From Rhodobacter sp. (lineage in GTDB: Bacteria; Pseudomonadota; Alphaproteobacteria; Rhodobacterales; Rhodobacteraceae): a stretch of 64,000 nt of DNA. Numbering within the stretch: position 1 is the first letter of the stretch; every line of letters begins with the position of its first letter. The notes beneath the pieces are model-generated. The model worked only from the letters and a program-made list of their open reading frames with translations. It was not told the DNA's origin and searched no databases. Below are positions 26,450 to 35,055 of this stretch, in pieces. Both the position numbers and the translations under genes were made by a program. The stretch lies in contig JADJAB010000001.1 of assembly GCA_016704435.1 (NCBI GenBank), forward strand, positions 124,001 through 188,000. The letters are read 5' to 3'.

Positions 26450-27718
26450 TCAGGTGTTCATCGATTCGAAGAAATCGGAATTCGACTTGGTCTGCTTCAG
26501 CTTGCCGATCAGGAATTCGATCGCATCGGTCGTGCCCATCGGGTTCAGGATCCGGCGCAGGACATAGGTCTTCTGCAGGTCCACCTTGTCGACCAGCAGG
26601 TCCTCCTTGCGGGTGCCGGACTTCAGGATATCCATCGCCGGGAACACCCGCTTGTCGGCCACCTTGCGGTCCAGCACGATCTCACTGTTCCCCGTGCCCT
26701 TGAATTCCTCGAAGATCACTTCGTCCATCCGGCTGCCGGTGTCGATCAGCGCCGTCGCGATGATGGTCAGCGACCCGCCTTCTTCGATGTTGCGCGCCGC
26801 GCCAAAGAACCGCTTCGGCCGCTGCAGTGCGTTGGCATCCACGCCGCCCGTAAGCACCTTGCCCGAGGACGGCACCACCGTGTTGAACGCCCGTCCCAGA
26901 CGGGTGATCGAATCCAGCAGGATCACCACGTCGCGCTTGTGCTCGACCAGCCGCTTGGCCTTTTCGATCACCATCTCGGCCACCGCCACGTGCCGAGTTG
27001 CCGGCTCGTCGAAGGTCGAGGACACAACCTCGCCCTTCACCGATCGCTGCATGTCGGTCACTTCCTCGGGGCGCTCGTCAATCAGAAGGACGATCAGATA
27101 GCACTCCGGGTGATTGGTCGCGATGGAATGCGCAATGTTCTGCAGCAGCACCGTCTTGCCGGTGCGCGGCGGCGCCACGATCAGCCCGCGCTGGCCCTTG
27201 CCGATGGGCGAGACCAGGTCGATGATCCGGGCCGAGCGGTCCTTGATCGTCGGATCCTCGACTTCCATCTTCAGTCGCTCGTCGGGGTAAAGCGGCGTCA
27301 GGTTGTCGAAGTGGACCTTGTGCTTGGCCTTTTCCGGATCGTCGAAGTTGATCCGCGTGACCATGGTCATGCAGAAATACTTCTCGTTCTCCTTCGGCGC
27401 CGCGATCACGCCTTCGATCGTATCGCCGGTCCGCAAGGAAAACTGCCGCAGGATATCGGGCGAGACATAGATGTCATCCGGGCCTGGCAGATAGTTGGCC
27501 GAGGGGCTGCGCAGAAAACCGAAGCCGTCCTGCAGCACTTCCAGCACACCGTCGCCGCCGATCTCGAAGCCTTCCTCGGCATGTTCCTTCAGGATCTGGA
27601 ACATCATCTCGCCCTTCCGCATGGAAGGCGCGTTCTCGATCTCCCATTCCTCGGCCATCGCCAGCAGGTCGGCCGGGGTCTTGGCCTTGAGATCGGAAAG
27701 GTTGAGCCGCTCGGTCAT
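26450..27718 (-). CDS. rho: transcription termination factor Rho
   Basis: This 422-residue hexameric RNA helicase terminates transcription. The RNA-binding cold-shock-like domain spans about 50-130 (GVLEVLQDGFGFLRS). Walker A APPRTGKT is at 182-189, followed by LIDERPEEVTDM and the VVILLDSITRLGRA Walker B and Q-loop region. The start at 27718 (MTERLNLSDLK) is the family start; upstream in-frame codons are rejected. It is the first gene left of the proposed origin. Confidence 0.97.
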   Translation of the reverse strand: MTERLNLSDLKAKTPADLLAMAEEWEIENAPSMRKGEMMFQILKEHAEEGFEIGGDGVLEVLQDGFGFLRSPSANYLPGPDDIYVSPDILRQFSLRTGDTIEGVIAAPKENEKYFCMTMVTRINFDDPEKAKHKVHFDNLTPLYPDERLKMEVEDPTIKDRSARIIDLVSPIGKGQRGLIVAPPRTGKTVLLQNIAHSIATNHPECYLIVLLIDERPEEVTDMQRSVKGEVVSSTFDEPATRHVAVAEMVIEKAKRLVEHKRDVVILLDSITRLGRAFNTVVPSSGKVLTGGVDANALQRPKRFFGAARNIEEGGSLTIIATALIDTGSRMDEVIFEEFKGTGNSEIVLDRKVADKRVFPAMDILKSGTRKEDLLVDKVDLQKTYVLRRILNPMGTTDAIEFLIGKLKQTKSNSDFFESMNT

Positions 27719-27810
27719 CTTGCATCCTTGCACCCGGACCATGCCCTGCGGCAGCCGGATAGTCAGTCTGGAAAGGGAAATGCGATGGGCCGGACGGCCC
27801 TGCAGGGGTT

Positions 27811-27839
27811 GACCTAGTCGTCACGGCGGCAAAAGTCAA
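27811..27839 (-). promoter_or_regulatory. possible sigma70-type promoter for rho
   Basis: On the - strand a TTGACT hexamer (27839-27834) is followed after 17 bases by TAGGTC (27816-27811), a weak -10. It would start transcription about 85 bases before the rho start codon. The -35 is good, the -10 poor; alphaproteobacterial promoters often deviate, so this is only suggestive. Confidence 0.3.
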
Positions 27840-28249
27840 CGGAGGCCGAAAAACCGGTTTGCTCTTCTTCTTTCATAAAGAAAGATTCTGAAGATTGATG
27901 ATGATGTAGGCCCTGTGGAAAACGGGATTGTCAGGTTTCTCCCGCGAACAACCCACAGGGTGGCGCCGGTGTGGATATCCACGGGAAAACCGGCCAAAGT
28001 TCTCTCTCTCCCAAGTATTATAAAACAAAAACAATAGATTGCGTGTAGGTCGCGCGATGATTTCTCCACAGGCACCTGCCCGGGAAAACCAGCCCTGCCT
28101 CCGGCTTGTCCCAAGCCGCGTGACAATCCTGTCCTCAGAGGGATATCTCTGGGTTGCAGCGGGCGCTGTCTGGGGGTTGGCTGGGACGCGCGATCCACCC
28201 CCCTTTTCTGCCCCGGAACAAACCCGAACTATCCCCAGAACGGCCCCCA
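27840..28249. other. oriC: probable chromosomal replication origin (oriC)
   Basis: This 410-base gap between divergent rho and maf is less GC-rich than its surroundings and codes for nothing convincing. It holds DnaA-box-like 9-mers: TGTGGAAAA (27914-27922), TGTGGATAT (27970-27978) with an overlapping inverted ATATCCACG (27975-27983), and TTCTCCACA (28062-28070), each one or two bases from TTATCCACA/TGTGGATAA. An AT-rich tract (28014-28040) could be the unwinding element. Gene order (rho-mnmE-mnmG-rsmG-parAB on one side, maf-aroE-coaE-dnaQ on the other, all pointing away) matches Caulobacter-type origins. No box is a perfect match. Confidence 0.75.
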
Positions 28250-28840
28250 ATGATCTTGCTCGCCTCCGCCTCGGAAATCCGTCTTCAGCTGCTTAGGTCG
28301 GCAAATGTTCCTGCTCAAGCCCAGCCCGCAAGGATCGACGAAGAGGCGATTCGTGTGGCGATGGAGGCCGAAGGCGCCAGCCCCCGCGATCTCGCTGATA
28401 CCCTGGCCGAGATGAAGGCCCGCAAGATCGCCGAACGCAACCCCGGCGCACTTGTCCTTGGCTGCGATCAGGTGCTGGAGATGGGCTGCCGCGTCTTTGC
28501 CAAACCCGCAAGCCCCGAGGATGCACGCGCCCAGCTGCGCGACTTGCGCGGCCAGACCCACTGCCTGCTGTCCGCCGCCGTGCTGTACCAGAACGGCGCG
28601 CCCCTCTGGCGCCATGTCGGCGAGGCGCGGCTGACCATGCGCGATGTCTCCGACGCCTATCTGGACGACTACCTGGCGCGCAACTGGGACAGCATCCGCC
28701 ACGCCGTCGGCTGCTACAAACTCGAAGAAGAAGGCATTCGGCTGTTTTCCGCCATAGACGGCGACCACTTCACCATTCTGGGTCTGCCGCTTCTGCCGCT
28801 CTTGTCCTACCTTGGCGGCCGAGGAATCATCGACGCATGA
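28250..28840 (+). CDS. maf: Maf family nucleotide pyrophosphatase
   Basis: This 196-residue Maf-like nucleoside-triphosphate pyrophosphatase probably cleaves modified or non-canonical nucleotides. The N-terminal LLASASEIRLQLL is the family phosphate-binding SASPRR-like loop in variant form. GCDQVLEMG near residues 65-73 holds the conserved Asp. The start ATG at 28250 is the first within the family N-terminus; the longer frame from 28154 overlaps oriC. It is the first gene right of the origin and overlaps aroE by 4 bases. Confidence 0.9.
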   Translation: MILLASASEIRLQLLRSANVPAQAQPARIDEEAIRVAMEAEGASPRDLADTLAEMKARKIAERNPGALVLGCDQVLEMGCRVFAKPASPEDARAQLRDLRGQTHCLLSAAVLYQNGAPLWRHVGEARLTMRDVSDAYLDDYLARNWDSIRHAVGCYKLEEEGIRLFSAIDGDHFTILGLPLLPLLSYLGGRGIIDA

Positions 28841-29676
28841 CCGATCACCCACGCATTCCCCTGGCCGCCGTTCTCGGCCACCCGATTGCCCATAGCCGCA
28901 GCCCGGCGCTGCACGGCTACTGGCTGCGCCGCTACGCGTTGAAGGGGCACTACATTCCCATCGACGTGGCGCCTGCTGACCTGGCCGATGTGGTGCACAT
29001 GCTGCCCCGCATGGGCTTTGTCGGGGTCAACGTCACCATCCCGCACAAAGAGACGATCCTGCAGATCGCCGACATCGTCACCGACCGCGCGGCGCTGATC
29101 GGGGCTGCCAACACGCTGATCTTTCGCAAGGATGGCAAGATCCACGCCGACAATACCGACGGCTCCGGCTTCATTGCCAACCTGCGCCAGAACGCGCCAA
29201 AGTGGAACCCGCAGGCCGGTCCTGCCGCCGTGCTTGGCGCCGGAGGTGCTGCCCGTGCCGTCATTGCAGCGCTGATCGAGGTGGGCGTGCCCGAGATCCG
29301 CCTCGCCAACCGGACCCGCCCACGCGCCGATGCCATGCGGTCGGATTTCGGCGCAAAGGTCGTGGTGCAGGAATGGGTGCAGGCGGGAAACATGATTGAA
29401 GATTGCGCCACCGTGGTGAACACCACCTCGCTGGGCATGACCGGCAAGCCGGAGTTCCGCGTGCCGCTGGACGGGTTGAACCCGCGCGCACTGGTCACCG
29501 ATCTGGTCTACACCCCGCTGAAAACCCAGCTTCTGATCGAGGCTGAAGCGATAGGCTGCACCGTGGTCGATGGCCTTGGCATGCTACTCCACCAGGCCGC
29601 GCCCGGCTTTGAGCGCTGGTTCGGCCAGCGCCCCGACGTTGACGAGGCGACCCGCCAGGCGGTTCTTTCGGCATGA
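28837..29676 (+). CDS. aroE: shikimate dehydrogenase (NADP+)
   Basis: This 279-residue enzyme reduces 3-dehydroshikimate to shikimate in the aromatic amino acid pathway. The shikimate-binding SRSPALHGYW is at about residues 19-28. GVNVTIPHKE (about 64-73) holds the catalytic lysine. GAGGAARAV near 132-140 binds NADP, followed by the ANRT loop. It overlaps maf and coaE (ATGA at both junctions), in the conserved right-hand origin operon. Confidence 0.95.
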   Translation: MTDHPRIPLAAVLGHPIAHSRSPALHGYWLRRYALKGHYIPIDVAPADLADVVHMLPRMGFVGVNVTIPHKETILQIADIVTDRAALIGAANTLIFRKDGKIHADNTDGSGFIANLRQNAPKWNPQAGPAAVLGAGGAARAVIAALIEVGVPEIRLANRTRPRADAMRSDFGAKVVVQEWVQAGNMIEDCATVVNTTSLGMTGKPEFRVPLDGLNPRALVTDLVYTPLKTQLLIEAEAIGCTVVDGLGMLLHQAAPGFERWFGQRPDVDEATRQAVLSA

Positions 29677-30266
29677 CCTTTCGCCTAGGCCTTACCGGCT
29701 CCATCGGCATGGGGAAATCCACCACTGCCGCCATGTTCGCTGACGAAGGCATCCCCGTCTGGGATGCCGATGCTGCGGTGCATCGCCTCTATGCCCCCGG
29801 CCAGCCCGCCGCCCTTGCCGTCGCCGCCCTGTTCCCGCAGGCGATGAACCCTGACGGCAGCGTCAACCGCCCGGCCCTGCGCGCCCTGGTCGCCGCCGAT
29901 CCGGCTGTGATGGACAGGTTGAATGCCGCCGTTCACCCGCTTGTCGCCGCCGACCGTGCCGCCTTTCTTGACGCCGCACCGGCCGACATCGTCCTGCTCG
30001 ACATTCCCCTGCTTTACGAGACCGGCGCCGAGGCCCATTGCGATGCCGTTGCCGTCGTCTCGGCCCCGGCCCAAGACCAGCGCGCCCGCGTCCTTGCGCG
30101 CGGCGTGACGGAGGCCGAATTCCAGATGATCCTTTCCCGCCAATTGCCCGACGCCGAAAAACGCGCCCGCGCCGATTACATCATCGAAACGCTGACCCTC
30201 GACACCGCCCGCGCAACGGTCAAGGATATCCTCTCAGACATTCGCCGCCGGATAGAACATGCGTGA
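29673..30266 (+). CDS. coaE: dephospho-CoA kinase
   Basis: This 197-residue P-loop kinase makes CoA from dephospho-CoA. Walker A GSIGMGKST is at residues 8-16. VWDADAAVHRLY near 29-40 is the conserved substrate block, and VLLDIPLLYETGAE follows near 106. It overlaps aroE by 4 bases and dnaQ by 8 bases, consistent with one transcript. Confidence 0.95.
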   Translation: MTFRLGLTGSIGMGKSTTAAMFADEGIPVWDADAAVHRLYAPGQPAALAVAALFPQAMNPDGSVNRPALRALVAADPAVMDRLNAAVHPLVAADRAAFLDAAPADIVLLDIPLLYETGAEAHCDAVAVVSAPAQDQRARVLARGVTEAEFQMILSRQLPDAEKRARADYIIETLTLDTARATVKDILSDIRRRIEHA

Positions 30267-30954
30267 AATCGTCCTAGATACCGAAACCACCGGCTTCGAC
30301 CCGGTCGAGGGCGACCGCATCGTCGAAATCGGCGCGGTAGAGCTGTTCAACCACCTGCCCACCGGCCGCACCTTCCACCAATACATCAACCCTCAGCGCA
30401 CCATGCCCCCGTCGGCGTTCGAGGTGCATGGTCTGGGCGACGATTTCCTGCGCGACAAGCCGGTCTTCGCGGCGATCGGTCAGGCCTTCCTCGACTTCAT
30501 CGAAGACGCGAAACTGGTGATCCACAACGCCAGTTTCGACATGAAATTCCTCAACCACGAGTTGAAGCTGATCGGCCTGCCGGAAATTCCCTGGGTGCGC
30601 GCCGTCGATACCCTCGCGATTGCCCGGCAGCGGTTCCCCGGCTCTCCGGCCTCGCTCGACGCACTGTGCCGCCGCTTTGGTGTCGACAATTCCGCCCGCG
30701 AAAGGCACGGCGCGCTCTTGGACAGCGAGATCCTGGCCGAGGTCTATCTGGAGTTGATCGGCGGCCGTCAGCCCGATCTGGTGCTTGCCCCCGCCCAGGG
30801 TCAGGGCGGCACCGCCGGTGAGGGCCCGGTCAACTGGCGTGCCCGCCCGCGCCCCGCGCCTTTGCCGCCGCACATCACGCCCGGGGAAGAAGAGGCCCAC
30901 GCCGCCTTCATCGGATTGCTCGGCGAAGGGGCGATCTGGCGGAAACGCGGCTGA
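30259..30954 (+). CDS. dnaQ: DNA polymerase III epsilon subunit
   Basis: This 231-residue 3'-5' proofreading exonuclease has ExoI DTETTG at residues 7-12, ExoII around HNASFDMKFLNHE (about 91-103), and ExoIII HGALLDSEILAEVY (about 149-162). The C-terminal segment, which in E. coli contacts the alpha subunit, is glycine/proline-rich here. Its stop abuts the fxsA stop on the other strand. In several relatives a secB gene lies between dnaQ and fxsA; it is not present here. Confidence 0.95.
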   Translation: MREIVLDTETTGFDPVEGDRIVEIGAVELFNHLPTGRTFHQYINPQRTMPPSAFEVHGLGDDFLRDKPVFAAIGQAFLDFIEDAKLVIHNASFDMKFLNHELKLIGLPEIPWVRAVDTLAIARQRFPGSPASLDALCRRFGVDNSARERHGALLDSEILAEVYLELIGGRQPDLVLAPAQGQGGTAGEGPVNWRARPRPAPLPPHITPGEEEAHAAFIGLLGEGAIWRKRG

Positions 30955-31401
30955 TCAGTCGATCCGCGGCCAGTCGGCCGGGGGATCGTGCCGCGGCGGC
31001 AACTCGACGAACTCCCCCTCGACGACATCGGCCGGCCCCGATCCGGCATGAACCACCTTCACACGGGCCAGCACGGCCCGTGCAACCAGCAATTGCACTG
31101 GCGGCAGAAGCAGCAGCAGCCCCAGCGCATCGGTCAGGAACCCCGGCAGGATCAGCAGCGCCGCCCCGACCACGCCCATCACGCCGCCCGCCGCCAGCCG
31201 CGCCGGATCGCGCACCGCCCGCAGCCCGTCGCGCAGCGCAAGCGCCTGCCGCACCGCGATGATCCGCAGCGCCAGCACCCCCAGCACCGCCGACAGAACC
31301 ACCCATGCCAGCGTCGCCCACAGCCCGATCTGCCCGCCGATCACGACAAACAACCCGATTTCCATCAACGGCCAGCCCAGCAGCGCTACAAGCAACCACA
31401 T
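30955..31401 (-). CDS. fxsA: FxsA family membrane protein
   Basis: This 148-residue membrane protein belongs to the FxsA family, named for suppression of F exclusion of phage T7. It has three or four hydrophobic segments (about 1-20, 26-46, 73-110), including the family block LLILPGFLTDALGLLLLLPPVR-like near 82-103. The ATG at 31401 (MWLLVALLG) is chosen over an upstream in-frame codon because family members begin directly with the first helix. It is divergent from the Tim44-like gene. Confidence 0.9.
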   Translation of the reverse strand: MWLLVALLGWPLMEIGLFVVIGGQIGLWATLAWVVLSAVLGVLALRIIAVRQALALRDGLRAVRDPARLAAGGVMGVVGAALLILPGFLTDALGLLLLLPPVQLLVARAVLARVKVVHAGSGPADVVEGEFVELPPRHDPPADWPRID

Positions 31402-31520
31402 CTCAGCGATCCTTCGTATCCTTTGCCCGCGCTGGTTTACTTGCACGGGGTCGCATCCTACATATGAACAAAGCCTCCCGCCCCCAAGGCGGGATGATAC
31501 GAATGTGCAAAGGGTAGCAG

Positions 31521-32179
31521 ATGAACTCCTCGTTGATCCAGCTTCTGGTTCTTGCCGGAATCGCGGTCTTTCTGATCCTCAAGCTGCGCTCGGTGCTGGG
31601 CACGCGCGATGGGTTCGAAAGCCGCCGCTGCCGCTCGACGACGTGCGCCCGCAGGTTCGCCGAGACTTCGAGGTGATCGAGGGCGGCAAGGATCTGGACA
31701 TCACCGACCATGTTCCCGATGGCTCGCCTTCGGCCAAGGCGCTGGCCGCGATGAAGCTGGCCGAGCCTGGCTTCACCGTCGGCCCGTTCCTGCAAGGCGC
31801 GCGTGGCGCCTATGAAATGATCCTGATGGCCTTCGAAAAGGGCGAGATGGAAAGCATCCGCCCCTTCCTGTCCGACGATGTCGAGGCCTCGTTCGCCGAG
31901 GTGATCGGGGCGCGCGAGAAGGAAGGCCTGACAATCGAGGCGAACTTCGTTGGCCTGAAGGAAATGGTGCTGCAAGAGGCCACATTCGATCGCGACAGCC
32001 GCTTTGCCGAAATCACTATCCGCTTTGTCGGCGAGCTGATCTCGGTCGTCCGCAACAAGGCCGGCGAGATCGTCGAAGGCAACGCGAAATCGGTAAAGCG
32101 CCAGCGGGACGTCTGGACATTTGCCCGCAAGATGGGCGCCGACGATCCGAACTGGCAGCTTGTGGCCACCGGCGACTGA
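31521..32179 (+). pseudogene. Tim44-like domain protein, inner-membrane anchored (frameshifted)
   Basis: This is a Tim44/TimA-like protein: an N-terminal membrane helix (about residues 5-22) followed by a soluble Tim44 domain whose C-terminal half reads well (GPFLQGARGAYEMILMAFEKGEMESIRPFL to the end). The N-terminus is in one frame from the ATG at 31521 and the rest in another. Adding one A to the AAA run at 31618-31620 joins them into a 219-residue protein reading GFEKPPLPLDD across the join. The open frame as given starts far upstream in fxsA on the wrong strand and is not real. It precedes mltA by 8 bases. Bacterial relatives are thought to act at the inner membrane, but the role is unclear. 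Confidence 0.82.
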
Positions 32180-32187
32180 GCCTTGGG

Positions 32188-33213
32188 ATGCGGGGGGCGC
32201 TGCTTCACTTCTGTCTGGCGGCGGGCCTGATGGCCGCCGCCCCGGCAACTGCCCAAGTGCTTGATTTCGAACAGCTTGAAGGCTGGCATGATGACGATCA
32301 TGCCGCCGCTCTCGCCACCTTTCTGGTAACCTGCGACCTGATCGACGCCCCCGATTGGCGCCCGATCTGCGCGCTGGCCGCCGATGTGCCGCAAGATGAT
32401 GCCTCGGCCCGCGCCTTTTTCGAGCTGGTCTTCAAGCCGGTGGTCATCGGCGATCCGCCCGCCCTCTTCACCGGCTATTTCGAGCCGGAACTGCACGGCT
32501 CTCCGGTCCGCACGCCGCGGTTCGCCTGGCCGATCTACCGCAAACCGCCCGAGGTCAGGGATGGCCAGCAATGGCATCCCCGCTCGGTGATCGAAGGCGG
32601 CATCCTGGCCGGCCGCGGGTTGGAGATTGCATGGCTCGACGATCCGGTCGACGTGTTCTTCCTGCAAGTCCAGGGATCGGGCCGCATCCGCATGCCTGAC
32701 GGCCGGGTGATCCGCGTCGGCTATGGGGGGCGCAACGGCTACCCCTACCGGTCCATCGGGCACGAACTGGTGCGCCGCGGGCTTTTCACCGCCGATCAGG
32801 TTTCGGCCCAGGTGATCCGCGCCTGGGTCAAGCGAAACCCGGCGGCAGGGCAGGATCTGATGAACCACAACCCGTCCTACGTGTTCTTCCGCAAGCTTTC
32901 CGACCTGCCCGCCGACAAGGGCCCCATCGGCGCCATGGGCCGGTCGATCACTACCCTGCGCTCGATTGCCATCGACCCCGCCTTCACCCCCCTCGGCGCC
33001 CCGGTCTGGATCGAGAAGGTCGGCAACCGCCCGCTGCGCCGCCTGATGGTGGCGCAGGATACCGGCGGGGCAATCAAGGGCGCACAGCGGGCCGACATCT
33101 TCTACGGCACCGGCGCGCAGGCGGGCGACGATGCCGGCACGGTCAAGGACGGCGGGCGGCTGATCCTGCTGCTGCCGATCGACCGCGCCTATGCCATGGT
33201 TGATCCACTCTGA
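32188..33213 (+). CDS. mltA: membrane-bound lytic murein transglycosylase A-like protein
   Basis: This 341-residue MltA-domain and 3D-domain protein cleaves peptidoglycan glycan strands. A signal peptide covers about residues 1-23 (ending ATAQ); no lipobox is visible, so it may be periplasmic instead of lipid-anchored. The MltA core contains LFTGYFEPELHGS (about 92-104) and FFLQVQGSGRI (about 157-167). The C-terminal 3D domain has the aspartates in AQDTGGAIKG and RADIFYGTG. Its stop overlaps the smr start by one base. Confidence 0.92.
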   Translation: MRGALLHFCLAAGLMAAAPATAQVLDFEQLEGWHDDDHAAALATFLVTCDLIDAPDWRPICALAADVPQDDASARAFFELVFKPVVIGDPPALFTGYFEPELHGSPVRTPRFAWPIYRKPPEVRDGQQWHPRSVIEGGILAGRGLEIAWLDDPVDVFFLQVQGSGRIRMPDGRVIRVGYGGRNGYPYRSIGHELVRRGLFTADQVSAQVIRAWVKRNPAAGQDLMNHNPSYVFFRKLSDLPADKGPIGAMGRSITTLRSIAIDPAFTPLGAPVWIEKVGNRPLRRLMVAQDTGGAIKGAQRADIFYGTGAQAGDDAGTVKDGGRLILLLPIDRAYAMVDPL

Positions 33214-33770
33214 TGCGCCGCCGACACCTGCGCCCTGAAGAGTCCGAGCTGTGGAACTCCGTCGCCCGCACTGCCCGGCCGATGCACAGCGCGCGCCAGC
33301 TTCTGCCCACGCCACCGACAGACACCCCCGTCACTCCCGAGGTGAAACACCCCGCCGCGCCGCGACCGCTGCATTTTCACTTCGGCGAACGCGCGCCCCT
33401 GCCGCTGGCCGCGACGCCCGCCACGCCGCCCCTGCGGATGGACGCCAAGACCCATGCCCGCATGACCCGCGGCAAGCTGGCGCCCGAGGCGCGGATCGAC
33501 CTGCACGGCATGATCCTGGCCGAAGCGCACCCCGAGTTGGTCCGCTTCATCCTGAACGCGCAATCAGACGGGCTACGGCTGGTTCTGGTCATCACCGGCA
33601 AGGGCCGCATGACGCATGAACCCGTGCCCCGCCCCATTGGTGCGCTGCGCCACCAGGTGCCGCATTGGCTGCGCCTGCCGCCGCTGTCCTTCTGCGTCCA
33701 GCAGGTCGCCGAAGCGCATCTGAAACACGGCGGCAGCGGCGCCTTCTACGTCTACCTGCGCCGCCGTTAG
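33213..33770 (+). CDS. Smr/MutS2-type nuclease domain protein
   Basis: This 185-residue protein has a proline-rich N-terminal half (about 1-90) and a C-terminal Smr domain with the LHGM motif (IDLHGMILAEAH, about 98-109) and ITGKG near 129-133. Smr domains nick or cleave nucleic acid; the standalone proteins are poorly understood. It overlaps mltA at the start and the DUF900 hydrolase by 4 bases at the end. Confidence 0.9.
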   Translation: MRRRHLRPEESELWNSVARTARPMHSARQLLPTPPTDTPVTPEVKHPAAPRPLHFHFGERAPLPLAATPATPPLRMDAKTHARMTRGKLAPEARIDLHGMILAEAHPELVRFILNAQSDGLRLVLVITGKGRMTHEPVPRPIGALRHQVPHWLRLPPLSFCVQQVAEAHLKHGGSGAFYVYLRRR

Positions 33771-34930
33771 CGCGGCTGCACGGGTGGCCGGTCGCGTGTT
33801 GTCCCGGTTCCTGCCGCCACGGCCTCGACCGGCGCCAGGATCACCGCCGTCGCATTCTGCACCGTCAGCACCACGCCCGGCAACAGGCCGACCCGCCGGG
33901 CCGCTTCGGCCTGGAAGGCGGCGTCCAGGTTGGCGATGCCGCCCAGCAACTGGATCAGCGCGGGCGAGGTGCCCAGGTTGAAATGCCCCGCCCCCACATC
34001 GAAGGCGGCAGTATCCAGATAGGTCACTTCCAGGCTGGCAATCGGCGTCAGATCCTTCAGATTGCCCAGCCGCTCGGGGTTCCCGGCAATGCGCGACGAC
34101 AGGTTCAGGACGGAATCCTTGCGGCTCCCGAAGATCAGGAACGGCTGCGGCAGCCCGCCCATTGCATTCGCCTGGGCACGAAACAGGTCGACATCAAGAT
34201 CGGGCGAGATCAGGATCACCCCGCCCAATGACGCCATCAGCCGACGGTCGCCCCGGATAGAGGCCTGGCGCAGCGTCTCCATCGTCAGCGCGCCACCCAT
34301 CGAATGCGCCACGATCACCACCTGCCGTGCACCCGCCTGTGCCACTTCGTGCAACAAGGCCTCCAGCCCGTCGCGCCCGAACAGCGCCGAGTCGCGGTCG
34401 TAGACGTAGCCCAGCGGCGATCCCCGGCTCGGCCAGGCGTAATGCACCGCCACCCCCGGCACCTTCAGATCGTAATGCATCTGCGCCACGCGATAGACGC
34501 TTTCCGCCATGGTATTGTTGAAGCCATGGACATAAACGATCACGTCGCGCTGCCCGCGCCGGGCCATCGCGGCCGACAGATCCTTGCGGAAGGCCGTGGG
34601 GCTGTCGTATTGCTTGTCCGCCAGTGTCAGGAAATCTGTTTTCGGATCGGCCCGCTTCGCTGTCCGAGGCCAGGTCACCTCTCCCGGCTCCCGCTCGAAC
34701 GGAACCAGGATGTCATAGCGCAGGAAGCTGGCCACATCCGCACGGCCAAAGCCGAAGCTGCCGTCTTCAGCCTTGCGCGTGGTGGCTACGAAAATCGTCT
34801 CGCGCACCCCGCTTTCCGGCGCAAGGGCAGCCTTCTCCGGCGCAATCTGGTCGACGCGAATGAATTCGCCGCGCGGGGCGCAGGCGATCAGGGTCAGGAG
34901 AAGCAGAAAGGACAGGAAGCGGCGCGCCAT
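33767..34930 (-). CDS. DUF900 alpha/beta hydrolase lipoprotein
   Basis: This 387-residue alpha/beta-hydrolase fold protein belongs to the DUF900 family. The N-terminus carries a lipobox (LIAC, with Cys17 after a hydrophobic stretch), so it should be a lipoprotein. The nucleophile elbow AHSMGG and the VYVHGFNN oxyanion region are clear, and a C-terminal aspartate/histidine region (VGAGHFNLG) completes the likely triad. The start at 34930 (MARRFLSFLL) is chosen for the signal; the longer frame from 35014 lacks one. Substrate unknown. Confidence 0.85.
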   Translation of the reverse strand: MARRFLSFLLLLTLIACAPRGEFIRVDQIAPEKAALAPESGVRETIFVATTRKAEDGSFGFGRADVASFLRYDILVPFEREPGEVTWPRTAKRADPKTDFLTLADKQYDSPTAFRKDLSAAMARRGQRDVIVYVHGFNNTMAESVYRVAQMHYDLKVPGVAVHYAWPSRGSPLGYVYDRDSALFGRDGLEALLHEVAQAGARQVVIVAHSMGGALTMETLRQASIRGDRRLMASLGGVILISPDLDVDLFRAQANAMGGLPQPFLIFGSRKDSVLNLSSRIAGNPERLGNLKDLTPIASLEVTYLDTAAFDVGAGHFNLGTSPALIQLLGGIANLDAAFQAEAARRVGLLPGVVLTVQNATAVILAPVEAVAAGTGTTRDRPPVQPR

Positions 34931-35055
34931 TGCTGATGCATTGCGGCCTTTCCCGCCGCGGTCAAGCACCCGTGACAGACGGCATGGCGCTTTTCCGCCG
35001 TGACGAACACGCAACAGTCACATATCACCGATCGGGCCAGACGAAAGGAAACGCC

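Noticed and set aside
31259..31520. long + frame leading into the Tim44 domain
   Set aside because: It lies antisense to fxsA and is Ser/Pro/Thr-rich; the real N-terminus is at 31521 in another frame.
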